From: Solitalea koreensis
GTDB taxonomy: Bacteria > Bacteroidota > Bacteroidia > Sphingobacteriales > Sphingobacteriaceae
Direction: 5' to 3'
DNA: 64,000 nucleotides
Assembly (NCBI RefSeq): GCF_900182575.1
Contig: NZ_FXSZ01000003.1
Span: 62,001-126,000, forward strand
Positions 44,062 through 53,311 of this stretch are shown here, in pieces. The notes beneath the pieces were generated by a model. The model made no database searches. It had not been told where the DNA came from and saw only the letters and a list, made by a program, of their open reading frames with translations. Each line of letters opens with the position of its first letter. Positions within the stretch are counted from its first letter, which is position 1. A program made the translations under genes and the position numbers.

Positions 44062-44601
44062 TTAATTATTGTCGAGTTGATAATGAAGTTGAGCAAGCCC
44101 CTTCTCAAACGACTTTGCTGTTATGAGTTTAAGTTTTTGTTCAGGCCTGCCGTCATTGAACAATTTTATACCGCTCCCAACCAAAATGGGAATAACCGAA
44201 ATAATAAATTCGTCTATTAAACGCTCTTTCAAAAGTGCGTTTACAACTTCTGCACCTCCATCTACAAAAATATTTTTCCCCTCCTCACTTTTGAGTTTGG
44301 CTACAAGTTCTTTAAGACTGCCCGTGTAGAAATGAGTTTTACCTATGCTCGGTTGGGAAGTTCGTGTTAATACAAATGTTGTTTTATCGGCGTGAGGAAA
44401 CTCTGAAACCTGAGTTAAAACCCATTCATACGTTTTTCTACCCAGAATTACCGTATCAACTGAATTGATAAAGTCGGCGTAGCCATAATCTTCTCCCTCT
44501 TTTTGAACGATGTCCAAAAAACTCAAATCATCATTAGGTTTGGCAATATAGCCATCTAAACTGGTGGCTATGTACACGATAATTTTTCTTTCAGTCGCCA
44601 T
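44062..44601 (-). CDS. Dihydrofolate reductase family protein (RibD C-terminal-like)
   Basis: A 179-residue protein of the DHFR-like/RibD_C superfamily. The start IVYIATSLDGYIAKPNDDLSFLD and VILGRKTYEW (about 50-59) mark the NADPH-binding fold, and the C-terminal block is typical: KNIFVDGGAEVVNALL and DEFIISVIPILVGSGIKLF. Proteins of this subgroup (YwjB/YyaP-like) are usually of unknown substrate and are distinct from true folate DHFR. It is a single gene between the sensor kinase and the hydrolase, all on the minus strand. Confidence 0.92.
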   Translation of the reverse strand: MATERKIIVYIATSLDGYIAKPNDDLSFLDIVQKEGEDYGYADFINSVDTVILGRKTYEWVLTQVSEFPHADKTTFVLTRTSQPSIGKTHFYTGSLKELVAKLKSEEGKNIFVDGGAEVVNALLKERLIDEFIISVIPILVGSGIKLFNDGRPEQKLKLITAKSFEKGLAQLHYQLDNN

Positions 44602-44843
44602 TTTGCATTCTTTTACGCAACAAAAGTGTCAAATTATTTACCATTTCTTATTAAAAGGAATGTAGGCGATGTTTTCATTGCAAGAAAATAGATATCAAGA
44701 ATAGTGTTTTTTGATGTTTTAAAGTTATAATATGTTATCTTCCAAACATAACCGAACAACTATTTTGCAATACGCCTATCGAAAAATCAGAAACATTTTA
44801 TTCTTTTCTTGTTTCTTGTAGTAGCGATAATCGTCAGCAAATT

Positions 44844-45515
44844 TTAAGTGTTTATAATGCGCTCCAGCCAAGCTTGCGTAGCTCTAGCCAGCACCAACAA
44901 GTTATCTTCTTTTTTGGCTTTAAAAGCATGGTTGGCTCCTTCCAGTTTAACGAGTGTGGCTAAGGGCAGCGATGCACAAACCGATTCGATTAATGCCCAA
45001 GTTGCCAGTTCATCTCGGGTCCCTTGCAGAAAAAGCATCGGCATCTTAATTTCTTTCAGATGATCGGCACGATCAACAGAAGGCTTTCCAATGGCGTGCA
45101 GCGGAAAGCCGAAAAAAACGATTCCTTTCACCTTTACCTCCGGATGCAACGCCAAATACTGTGAACTCATACGCCCTCCGAAGGATTTGCCTGAAACAAA
45201 CAGTGGAAGGCTGGGGAATAACTCCTGCGCTTTGTTGATAACAGCTTCAATGGTTTTGTGAGCCACCGCCGGAACATCGGGTCTTGCTTTTTTATGTTCT
45301 GTAAAAGGGAAATTAAACCGCAGGGTAGCAATACCCAATTCCCCCAGTAATTGTGCTAAGGTTGCTATAAAAGGATGATTCATACCTGCGCCTGCTCCAT
45401 GTGCCAGTGACATCAAGCAGGTACTGTTCTCCGGAATGATACACTCGGCCGATACTGAACCAATGGATGGGGAAACGGTTATGGAGATGGATTGTGTGTG
45501 CATGAGTTGGAGCAT
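44844..45515 (-). CDS. Alpha/beta-hydrolase (KANL3/Tex30-like)
   Basis: A 223-residue alpha/beta-hydrolase. The oxyanion segment is LAHGAGAGMNHPF, the nucleophile elbow GKSFGGRMSS (Ser in G-x-S-x-G), a late acid in LFLQGTRDEL and the catalytic His in GANHAFK. This is the KANL3/Tex30/dienelactone-hydrolase-like group, often found in bacteria without a known substrate. The first Met (45515) or Met5 (45503) could start it. It is transcribed away from the outer-membrane barrel gene, and the palindrome at 45555-45582 lies in their shared upstream region. Confidence 0.9.
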   Translation of the reverse strand: MLQLMHTQSISITVSPSIGSVSAECIIPENSTCLMSLAHGAGAGMNHPFIATLAQLLGELGIATLRFNFPFTEHKKARPDVPAVAHKTIEAVINKAQELFPSLPLFVSGKSFGGRMSSQYLALHPEVKVKGIVFFGFPLHAIGKPSVDRADHLKEIKMPMLFLQGTRDELATWALIESVCASLPLATLVKLEGANHAFKAKKEDNLLVLARATQAWLERIINT

Positions 45516-45554
45516 TTTCCGTACTAAAATTAAGAAAAAGCATTAAGACAAAAA

Positions 45555-45582
45555 CACACAAATTATCTCGATAATTTGTGTG
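45555..45582. promoter_or_regulatory. 28-base palindrome, perfect 13-bp arms
   Basis: CACACAAATTATC (45555-45567), two bases TC, then the exact reverse complement (45570-45582). The centre is too tight for a normal RNA loop, and the palindrome lies 40 bases upstream of the hydrolase start and 220 bases upstream of the barrel gene. It is best explained as a binding site for a dimeric regulator controlling one or both divergent genes. The function is inferred. Confidence 0.5.
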
Positions 45583-45802
45583 AGGTCTAAGCTTCGGAAT
45601 GCAAGGCAGTTTTTTTAAGGAAATCGCAGACGATATGCAATTTTTCGCATCGGACCTCTACAATCCAACAAATTATTTCATTAAATAACTATTATTTATT
45701 TTTAATTAATTATTTAAAAAGTATTTATATTTTTAATACAATCTGCCTTTTCTACCTGCTCTCTGTGAAAACAACTATTGAAAAACATTTATAGACCTCT
45801 CT

Positions 45803-48001
45803 ATGGGTTTAATGAGATGCTTTCTACAGATTTTTATAATCGGCTGTGTCGACTCGTGTTTATTAATTACCTCCGGGCAAGCCCAAGATCTTACGAGCAT
45901 AGGAGACGCTAAACCGCTTAAAATTACCGGAAGCATCTCGAATAGCAATATTCTCTATTTTGCAAACGGACTAAATGCCCGCAGGGATCCCTTTAGTTAT
46001 TATTTCATGGGCAATCTAACCTTAACGCTGTTTGGGTATTCTGCCCCCTTTTCTTTTTCGGTTTCTAATCAAAACCGCCAGTTTCAACAGCCCTTTAATC
46101 AATTTTCATTGCATCCCACCTACAAATGGGTAACTGCACATCTGGGAGTAGCGAGCATGAGTTTTTCTCCCTATACCTTGAGCGGCCATATGTTTAACGG
46201 CGTAGGTGTAGAGTTAAATCCTCCGGGGAAATTAAAATTAAGCGCAATGGTCGGCCGGCTCCAGAAAGCGGTTTTCCCAGATACCACCAACCTTAACAGT
46301 TCTGCAACCCCTGCATTTGAACGTTGGGGTTATGGACTAAAGGCCGGGTATCAAGTTGAGGGCACGCAAATAGAGACCTCATTATTTACCGCAAAAGATG
46401 ATAAATGGTCATTACCCGTATTATCTGATCAACTTGAAGTGCAACCTCAGGAAAACCTTGCAGCTTCTTTCAATGTTGGCAAGCGTTTTTTCAGGCGATT
46501 TAACATTTCGGGAGAGTTGGGCTGGACGGCTATTACCGCTAATTCAAATGCTGCATATAACGGATTAATCCTGGGTGTATTTCACGCTAAAAAAACCACT
46601 TCTTATTACAAGGCCTTTAAAACCACATTTGCCTATACAGGCACGAGATACACTGTCAATGCCGGCTATGAGCGTATCGATCCCGGCTACAGAACACTCG
46701 GCGCCTATTATTTCAACAATGATCTTGAAAATATAACGGGAGGTTTTACTACTCAATTATTCCAAAGTAAAGTGAACATTAGCGCAAATGCAGGTGTGCA
46801 GCGAAACAATTTGGACGGAGCACAAAATAGTACCATGCGTCGGTTAGTAGGGGCAGCGAACGTGACTTTTAATCCCAACAATCGGCTTAATTTCACGGCA
46901 GCTTATTCTAATTTTCAAACGTATACCAACGTTCGGTCTGATTTTGACCGGATCAATCAGCTTACTCCATACGAAAACCTTGATACCCTAAACTTCAGGC
47001 AGATTTCAAAAAATGCTTCATTGAATACAAATTATGCCTTGTCTACCAAAAAAAATAAGCCTCAGAACGTATCACTGAACTTCGTTTATCAAACCTCTTT
47101 CGATAAGCAGGGAAACAACGCCATAAATCAAGGAGGCGATTTTTATAATGTTAATTCTGCTTATACCATTGGCTTTCCGAAAAAGAACATAAACGTTTCG
47201 GCCTTTTTTAATCTAAACTACAATAACACAGCTACCATGCAGTCATCCACTTTAGGCCCAACGATTTCAGTTTCAAAAACATTTTTCCAAAAAACACTTA
47301 AAACGGCGCTGAATTCTTCTTTTAACTATGCATTTGCCAATTCAAGTCAAGTCAGCCGGATTCTAAATCTTCGTGGTACGGTAAGTTATACCGTACTCAA
47401 ACAGCACAACCTAAGCTTAAACATAGTAGCTCAAAACCGGATTAACCGCGCCTTGAATGGCACCGCGATCACTGAATTTACCAGCACCCTGTCTTATAAT
47501 TACAATTTCAATTTGGATAAAAAAGAAAAGGAAAAACTAGTAAATGCACATGAAATGATGAAAAAGAAGGAAGAAGAAGAGCGGGCGATTGAGGCTGCTG
47601 CCCGGGAAGAAAAAAGAAAACTGAAGACCAGTGTATTAAGGGAAAAGAAGAAAGCTTTGCATGAACGGGAAACAATCCTATTTCCTATTCCTGCTCTAAG
47701 TAGTAAAAAATTAGACATGCCAGATGTAGCAGAAATTAAGAAGAAAGTGATTGTTCAACAAGTAATAAATAAGCGGGAAAGCAAATGGAATGAGAATGAT
47801 GCAATTGCCACTTATGACGACATGGAGATCGAATCGATTAAAATAAATCAGAAAGGAGATATCATAATCAGAGAGCAAGATGGCAATGTTTTGAAAATAA
47901 CGGCCAATGCAACCATGTATGAATCAGATATAAAGATTACAGATAAAAAGGGGAATGTCTGGATTATTTTCAAAGACAAAAAAGTAGTGAAAGTGCAATA
48001 A
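45803..48001 (+). CDS. Exported outer-membrane beta-barrel protein with charged C-terminal extension
   Basis: A 732-residue protein of no named family. After a signal peptide (ending near ITSGQAQ), residues about 30-570 are alternating aromatic strands with the Asn/Ser/Thr/Tyr character of a large outer-membrane barrel (TLTLFGYSAPFSFSVSNQNR, ending in STLSYNYNFNLD). A strongly charged helix (about 574-625, KEKEKLVNAHEMMKKKEEEE) comes next. The last 110 residues are a compact beta-rich domain (KGDIIIREQDGNVLKITANA). Because barrel ends face the periplasm, this tail should be periplasmic. It is 25 bases before the TANFOR-type toxin gene on the same strand, so the two are cotranscribed; it may be the toxin's transporter, anchor or partner. 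That role is inference. Confidence 0.75.
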   Translation: MGLMRCFLQIFIIGCVDSCLLITSGQAQDLTSIGDAKPLKITGSISNSNILYFANGLNARRDPFSYYFMGNLTLTLFGYSAPFSFSVSNQNRQFQQPFNQFSLHPTYKWVTAHLGVASMSFSPYTLSGHMFNGVGVELNPPGKLKLSAMVGRLQKAVFPDTTNLNSSATPAFERWGYGLKAGYQVEGTQIETSLFTAKDDKWSLPVLSDQLEVQPQENLAASFNVGKRFFRRFNISGELGWTAITANSNAAYNGLILGVFHAKKTTSYYKAFKTTFAYTGTRYTVNAGYERIDPGYRTLGAYYFNNDLENITGGFTTQLFQSKVNISANAGVQRNNLDGAQNSTMRRLVGAANVTFNPNNRLNFTAAYSNFQTYTNVRSDFDRINQLTPYENLDTLNFRQISKNASLNTNYALSTKKNKPQNVSLNFVYQTSFDKQGNNAINQGGDFYNVNSAYTIGFPKKNINVSAFFNLNYNNTATMQSSTLGPTISVSKTFFQKTLKTALNSSFNYAFANSSQVSRILNLRGTVSYTVLKQHNLSLNIVAQNRINRALNGTAITEFTSTLSYNYNFNLDKKEKEKLVNAHEMMKKKEEEERAIEAAAREEKRKLKTSVLREKKKALHERETILFPIPALSSKKLDMPDVAEIKKKVIVQQVINKRESKWNENDAIATYDDMEIESIKINQKGDIIIREQDGNVLKITANATMYESDIKITDKKGNVWIIFKDKKVVKVQ

Positions 48002-48026
48002 CAGCATAATAATTAAAAAGTTAACT

Positions 48027-51000
48027 GTGACTAAAAGAATCATCGCTATCATTTTGGGCTTGCTGTTAAGTGCTGCCGGAGTCATTGCGCAGAATTACCC
48101 TGTACAAGTTACACCGGTAATTATGCCTCCCTATTCGCTGTATTTAGCTGACTATGGTGTTTCCGCGGAACGTTTGCAGTTAAGCATTTTACTAAAAGAT
48201 TTAAACAAGCCTGACTTTGATGCTCGTTTGCGACTTACCATACAAGGAATCAGCAACACTATTCAGCTAGTTACTAAGCCAACCTATCAACCGCAACCGA
48301 TTAAGATCGAAGGAGGAGTTCCGGTACTATTAACCGGGGCCGACATTGCCGGATATTTTGATTTGAACAACCTAACTATTTCCGGGGCAGCGCAACAGCT
48401 GCAACAAAATGGCAAATTGCCCGATGGTGTTTATCGTTTCAGCTTTGAGGTGCTTGATTACTACCAAGGAAGATTGGTGTCCAATAACGGCTCAACACTC
48501 ATTACTGCATTTTTAAATCAGCCGCCAGTTATTAATCAACCCCAAAATGGAGTAACGCTGAAGGTTATCCAGCCTCAAAACGTTCTTATCCAATGGACAC
48601 CTCGCTCAACAGCTTCCTTTAACTCCGCTTTTAGTATTTATTACAAGGTGCAATTGGTGGAGCTATGGCCGGAGGGAAGAAATCCAAACGATGCTTTTAA
48701 CGCTTCTCGTCCTTATTTTGAAACCATTACCGACCAAACACTTCTTGTATATGGCGCAGCTGAACCTCTACTAGAGCCGGGCAGGAGTTATGCCGTTCGT
48801 GTGCAGGCCTTAGATGCTGAAGGCCGTGACATGTTTTTGAACAAAGGTTACAGTGAGGTGGTACAATTCCGTTATGGTTCCGCTTGTGAGCCGCCTCGCA
48901 ATGTAAAGGTTGAAGAAATAAACTCACATTCAATTACAGCAAGCTGGGAGGAAAGTTTCGACATAAACGGCTACAAAGTTCATTATAAGGAACATAATAA
49001 ACTGGGTGCAGCGTGGTTTGAAGAAAGTACATTTCTTCACCAGTTTGTACTGGAAGGTTTAAAAGCGGGAACAGAATACGACATTGCAGTTTCATCTTCC
49101 TGCATGGGTAAAGACGGATATTATGGGCAAACCATCACCGCGAAAACCGTTTTACCGGAGCAAGGGACTTTTATGTGTGGCAATCCTGCTGCATTTATTG
49201 AGATCAACAGCAATGATCCCAAAATCATGCTACAGTCAGGCGAAAAGGTGAAATCGGGAGATTTTGATGTAACTATTACCAGCATTCAAGGCCAAAATGG
49301 CACTTTTTCAGGGGAAGGAACTGCCTATATCCCTTTCCTTTCTGCATTATTACCGGTTCATTTTGAGAACATCTACATTAACAAAGACAATCAGCTGGTT
49401 CGCGGCCTCTTTTATGTCCCTGCCGGCAATAACAAGAAAGGCATTCAGACGCTGGATCGGCAAATTGCCGACGATTGGTTGGCTTCAAATACTGGAACCA
49501 TTCAAATCGGAAATGCAACTCTCGACATTGCAATACCCATAGAGATTGCTGGGCCGGAAAGCATTGTGTATGTTCCTGGTTCAACAACCGCAACTATAAC
49601 TGCTACCGATAACAGCACGCATATTGTTCAGGTAAACCCTAATGCATCCTCAACATCTATACAGGATAAAAGTGGTGATATTTATGAGCTGGATAACAAA
49701 ACCGGAACCGTTAAGAAAGTAGGGAATACTGCTGCCGGAGCATTAGCCGCCGTAAACGGCAACAAATTAAATCTTGAAATAGGAAGCGTAAAATTTGTAA
49801 AAGCAAGCCATTTTGAATACGGCTTTGACAGTTACCAAGAAGGAAGAAAAGCAGGTAATTATGAAACGGTAAGTGAAAATTACCTGGCCGCCTGGAAATC
49901 CACCGAAGCAGGCCAAAGTGATAAAGTCAGTTTTAGCGTCATAAATGGTAAAGTAAAGCTAGATGAGAAGAAAATACGTTTCATTACCCGTACCGGCATC
50001 GAATATTTTGTCGAAAACAAAACGTTAACCATTGCCGGAAGTTCAGCAAACGACGGGCAAGAACTTTATGCGTATTACCCTGAAAATGGCAACGACACCA
50101 CTAAGGGAAGCAATATCGGAAAGTTGAACGTGGTGAGCTACGCACGAAAAAGCTTAAAACTGGTGTTAGTGCCGGTAGATGGAGCAATACCCAACGTTCT
50201 GGAGCTGCAAAACAACCTGAATGATATTTACTCACAAGCAGTAGTTGATTGGAAGGTTAGTGTCTTGACCAATTTCAAAGCTGATAATAAGGCCTTAGGG
50301 GGAGATCATGCCTTGGACATAGGCAGCGATGCTTTGTTTACAAGCTACTCTGAAGAGATGAAGACTTTGATTGCTCAACTCAAAACAACCACTGGTTATG
50401 ACCCTAATTCCTTTTACATTTTTGTAATCGGCAATCCTGGTTCCACAAACGCTGATGTTGGCGGTTATATGCCGCAAGCTAAACATTACGGGTTCGTATT
50501 TACCAATATAGCTGTTAATGTTAGTCGCACCATCGCACATGAACTTGGTCACGGAGCGTTTGCGTTAGAGCATCTTGATAATGACAGCGAAAATCTAATG
50601 TCGAAAGTAGAGAGTACGGGCGCCGCTCTTTACAAATACCAATGGGATTTGATACATAACCCGAAGATGGTTGTAAGTGAATTCGAGGAGGATGATGAGG
50701 GTATGCTGACTATTTCATTGAAAAACATTAAAGCTTATTTAGAAATGATACGTTCAAATCGGATTGCCGGGCACTCCATTTTATTCAAGGCCAACAATTT
50801 AAATGTTGAAAACGAATATGAACAGCACAATATTGAATTGGGAAATTACACTTACCCCAACATTAAACTCAGAACGTATGCGAAAAAAGCATCCTATAGT
50901 TATAACCCAGCCTTATTTGAAGAGTATTTAGATTTAAAACAAGGTATTTTTACAAATGAAGTATATTATGGAATAGCATTCAATGACATTGAGGAGAATA

Positions 51001-52064
51001 GATTCATTAAAATATTACTGGAAAAAAGAGATGACAGAGATCGTTTAAGCCAATACCTCTTTGGTGCATGCGATTACCTGGAAAAACTTCAACAAATCCA
51101 TACTGCTTCGTACAATAAAAAACTTGCTAGCGTAACGTATTCCAATAACTGTTCAGTTTCGGGCCAGGTTAGGCAAATTAATTCCATAGCTTATGATAAT
51201 CTTTCCTGCGGATTTGGACCAACTGTAAATAAAGGCGAAGCTGTTTTTATTGATCCTTCCAAGTACAAAGCGAACGAACATGGTTTTGATTTTTATGATG
51301 GAGACAAGTTGATTTTTTATGTGAGCTATTACAAAGGCAAAACAGATAGCGCTACCTATTCTACTAATTTAATAAAACTGAAGGAGTGGTTGTTTGGAGG
51401 GAAGGAGGCGCGATTTGATATAAAGCAGAAATTAAGTTCAGCTCAATTATCAATAAGTAGCGAAGGGCTTTCTGAGTTGATTAAACATGAGGGGAAGGTG
51501 AATTATGTATACAATGATGCCAAGGGTGCCAGATCAAGATATTGTAACGAGCATAAAGGACATAAAGAAATTAAAGAAGGAAGTTTTATTTGTGCAGAAT
51601 CTGAACATCAGGTTATTAAGGATGGGAAAACTAAAACAGGCTATCCAACTATTGGGGTTGGACACCTAATTATTGGCGAAGATGAGTTACAAAAATGGTG
51701 CAACAGCCAACCGATTTCAGATATCGATGTAGAAGAGTTACTTAAAACAGATGTTAAAGTTAAAGCAGAAGAATTATTAAAAAATGCAATAAAAAATATA
51801 CCGGATGCTAAATTAAATCAATGCCAATATGATGCACTAGTTAGTATTATTTTTAATCGAGGCATCGGTGTTGAAAATAAAAAAGGATTTAAAAGTTCTA
51901 AATTATGGAAAGAATACTTAAAGAATGGAATCTTCGATAGCGATGACCCAAGAGAAGTTGAAAAAATGAAAGATTTCTTAATTAACGACGGTTCTGGTCA
52001 AGCAGGTTCCAATAGAAGAAATGACGAAGCCGATTTATACTTTGGTTGTACATATTTAAAGTAA
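48027..52064 (+). CDS. TANFOR-domain exported protein with fibronectin III, zincin and C-terminal GH24 lysozyme domains (candidate polymorphic toxin)
   Basis: A 1345-residue protein starting at GTG 48027, with a signal peptide ending near GVIAQ. Order: TANFOR-type N-terminal domain (about 22-170, with YPVQVTPVIMPPYSLYLADYG); an Ig/fibronectin-like domain (about 170-288); a fibronectin III domain (about 292-385); a long beta-rich middle; a zincin motif HELGHGAFALEH (H838, E839, H842, H849); and a lysozyme domain from about 1140 to the end. In the last, E1155 (KHEGK), D1164 (YNDAKG) and T1208 (PTIGVGH) match the T4 lysozyme Glu-Asp-Thr triad, the Glu-Asp spacing of nine being identical, and QCQYDALVSIIFNRG is the family's late helix. 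The last 400 bases are AT-richer. An exported SH3-like gene starts 4 bases after the stop. Confidence 0.85.
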   Translation: MTKRIIAIILGLLLSAAGVIAQNYPVQVTPVIMPPYSLYLADYGVSAERLQLSILLKDLNKPDFDARLRLTIQGISNTIQLVTKPTYQPQPIKIEGGVPVLLTGADIAGYFDLNNLTISGAAQQLQQNGKLPDGVYRFSFEVLDYYQGRLVSNNGSTLITAFLNQPPVINQPQNGVTLKVIQPQNVLIQWTPRSTASFNSAFSIYYKVQLVELWPEGRNPNDAFNASRPYFETITDQTLLVYGAAEPLLEPGRSYAVRVQALDAEGRDMFLNKGYSEVVQFRYGSACEPPRNVKVEEINSHSITASWEESFDINGYKVHYKEHNKLGAAWFEESTFLHQFVLEGLKAGTEYDIAVSSSCMGKDGYYGQTITAKTVLPEQGTFMCGNPAAFIEINSNDPKIMLQSGEKVKSGDFDVTITSIQGQNGTFSGEGTAYIPFLSALLPVHFENIYINKDNQLVRGLFYVPAGNNKKGIQTLDRQIADDWLASNTGTIQIGNATLDIAIPIEIAGPESIVYVPGSTTATITATDNSTHIVQVNPNASSTSIQDKSGDIYELDNKTGTVKKVGNTAAGALAAVNGNKLNLEIGSVKFVKASHFEYGFDSYQEGRKAGNYETVSENYLAAWKSTEAGQSDKVSFSVINGKVKLDEKKIRFITRTGIEYFVENKTLTIAGSSANDGQELYAYYPENGNDTTKGSNIGKLNVVSYARKSLKLVLVPVDGAIPNVLELQNNLNDIYSQAVVDWKVSVLTNFKADNKALGGDHALDIGSDALFTSYSEEMKTLIAQLKTTTGYDPNSFYIFVIGNPGSTNADVGGYMPQAKHYGFVFTNIAVNVSRTIAHELGHGAFALEHLDNDSENLMSKVESTGAALYKYQWDLIHNPKMVVSEFEEDDEGMLTISLKNIKAYLEMIRSNRIAGHSILFKANNLNVENEYEQHNIELGNYTYPNIKLRTYAKKASYSYNPALFEEYLDLKQGIFTNEVYYGIAFNDIEENRFIKILLEKRDDRDRLSQYLFGACDYLEKLQQIHTASYNKKLASVTYSNNCSVSGQVRQINSIAYDNLSCGFGPTVNKGEAVFIDPSKYKANEHGFDFYDGDKLIFYVSYYKGKTDSATYSTNLIKLKEWLFGGKEARFDIKQKLSSAQLSISSEGLSELIKHEGKVNYVYNDAKGARSRYCNEHKGHKEIKEGSFICAESEHQVIKDGKTKTGYPTIGVGHLIIGEDELQKWCNSQPISDIDVEELLKTDVKVKAEELLKNAIKNIPDAKLNQCQYDALVSIIFNRGIGVENKKGFKSSKLWKEYLKNGIFDSDDPREVEKMKDFLINDGSGQAGSNRRNDEADLYFGCTYLK

Positions 52065-52068
52065 TACG

Positions 52069-53169
52069 ATGAAAATAATACCTAAGCTATATATAATTGC
52101 ATCAATTGTTTTGTTTTTTAGTAAGTGTTGTTTTTCTCAACACAAAATAAGAATTGGAGAAAAAATAATACAACCTGAAACTGTAAATTCATTTGATTTA
52201 TGCGGATCTTGGAAAATTATACACAAAGATTATGTAGCAGAGGAAGAACGATCAAATTTCATTAAACCTTTGGAATATATTAATAAGAGTATCTTTTCGA
52301 CTCGAAAGTCTCAAGGAGAATTGGGCTATGGAGACTATGTTAGTTTTACTGATTCTCTTTATCTGCCCTTTTCGGTTGGTCTGCCAAGTTTAATTGTAAA
52401 CCCAAAATATAGAAAACAAATTATAAAGATTAATCCAGAAGATGGTGATTATGATCCAAGACTAGGGACTCAAAAATTGTTATCGATTGATGTTTTATGC
52501 CCACTGTACTTAGATTCGGAAACTCAGATAGAGTTTTCAATATTGGCATTGTCATCAGATTTAATATGTATAATCTATGATAATACATATGTATATCTAC
52601 AAAGAGTTATTGGTTCATTTACATGGCATAAAGATAAGAGTGGATTTTTCTATGCAAATATTATGGGTAGCAATGATTTTAAGATTATAATTCCATCAAA
52701 TAAAAAAACAAACAACAGTTTACTTGAAGTGCTTTTTGTCGACCCGACTAAAAAAAATTTAAAGTATGCTTATGTAGAAAATTTCATTGCTTCTGATTGC
52801 AACAATGGAAAAACAAATATTTTATTTCCTCCAAAAAACGAAATGGTATCCTTTGACAGTTGTAAGATTCCAACAAAGAATATTAAAAGCAATATTCTAA
52901 GAATTAATGGTGGTACTTATAATCCATTGGATAAATGGCAAGTAAAGTGGCGAATCCTAGAAAATCCATTATTTAAAGGATTGAAGAAGATATATACTCC
53001 TAAATCAACCATCTACTCTTCAATAAATCCTCCTAGGCCCACAAAAATGTACCTGATTCAAGGCAACGAAGTAGAGGTCTTGGAAGAAAAAGGAGAATGG
53101 ATACGGATCCGTTTTTATGGCAAAAAGACAATTGAAGGCTGGATTAAAAGGACTGATGTAACTAAATGA
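52069..53169 (+). CDS. Exported protein with SH3-like C-terminus; candidate immunity protein
   Basis: A 366-residue protein, not recognised as a known family. It begins with a signal peptide (MKIIPKLYIIASIVLFFS then KCCFSQ) and is therefore periplasmic or outer-membrane-exposed; a Cys near residue 21-22 may alternatively be lipidated. The middle is beta-rich with Asn, Lys and Tyr. The last 60 residues (SKSTIYSSINPP, then GNEVEVLEEKGEWIRIRFYG and EGWIKRTDV) form a bacterial SH3-like domain, which often binds cell-wall material. It starts 4 bases after the stop of the lysozyme-tipped protein and is very AT-rich. The position, export and composition fit an immunity protein against a peptidoglycan-cutting toxin. 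That is inference. Confidence 0.7.
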   Translation: MKIIPKLYIIASIVLFFSKCCFSQHKIRIGEKIIQPETVNSFDLCGSWKIIHKDYVAEEERSNFIKPLEYINKSIFSTRKSQGELGYGDYVSFTDSLYLPFSVGLPSLIVNPKYRKQIIKINPEDGDYDPRLGTQKLLSIDVLCPLYLDSETQIEFSILALSSDLICIIYDNTYVYLQRVIGSFTWHKDKSGFFYANIMGSNDFKIIIPSNKKTNNSLLEVLFVDPTKKNLKYAYVENFIASDCNNGKTNILFPPKNEMVSFDSCKIPTKNIKSNILRINGGTYNPLDKWQVKWRILENPLFKGLKKIYTPKSTIYSSINPPRPTKMYLIQGNEVEVLEEKGEWIRIRFYGKKTIEGWIKRTDVTK

Positions 53170-53311
53170 TGTGAGCACGTACTCTACTGAGCCTTCAACC
53201 ATAAGTTGCTTATTAATAATTATTTAGTCATTTTTATAATCAAGTTCGATCAAAAATTATTTTTTTAAAAAGTTAAAAACAATAGCTGATCTACTATCTA
53301 TAAAACATCTT

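Noticed and set aside
51420..52064. Lysozyme domain as a prophage endolysin
   Set aside because: It is fused to the C-terminus of a signal-peptide-bearing 1345-residue protein and no phage structural, holin or integrase genes are nearby.
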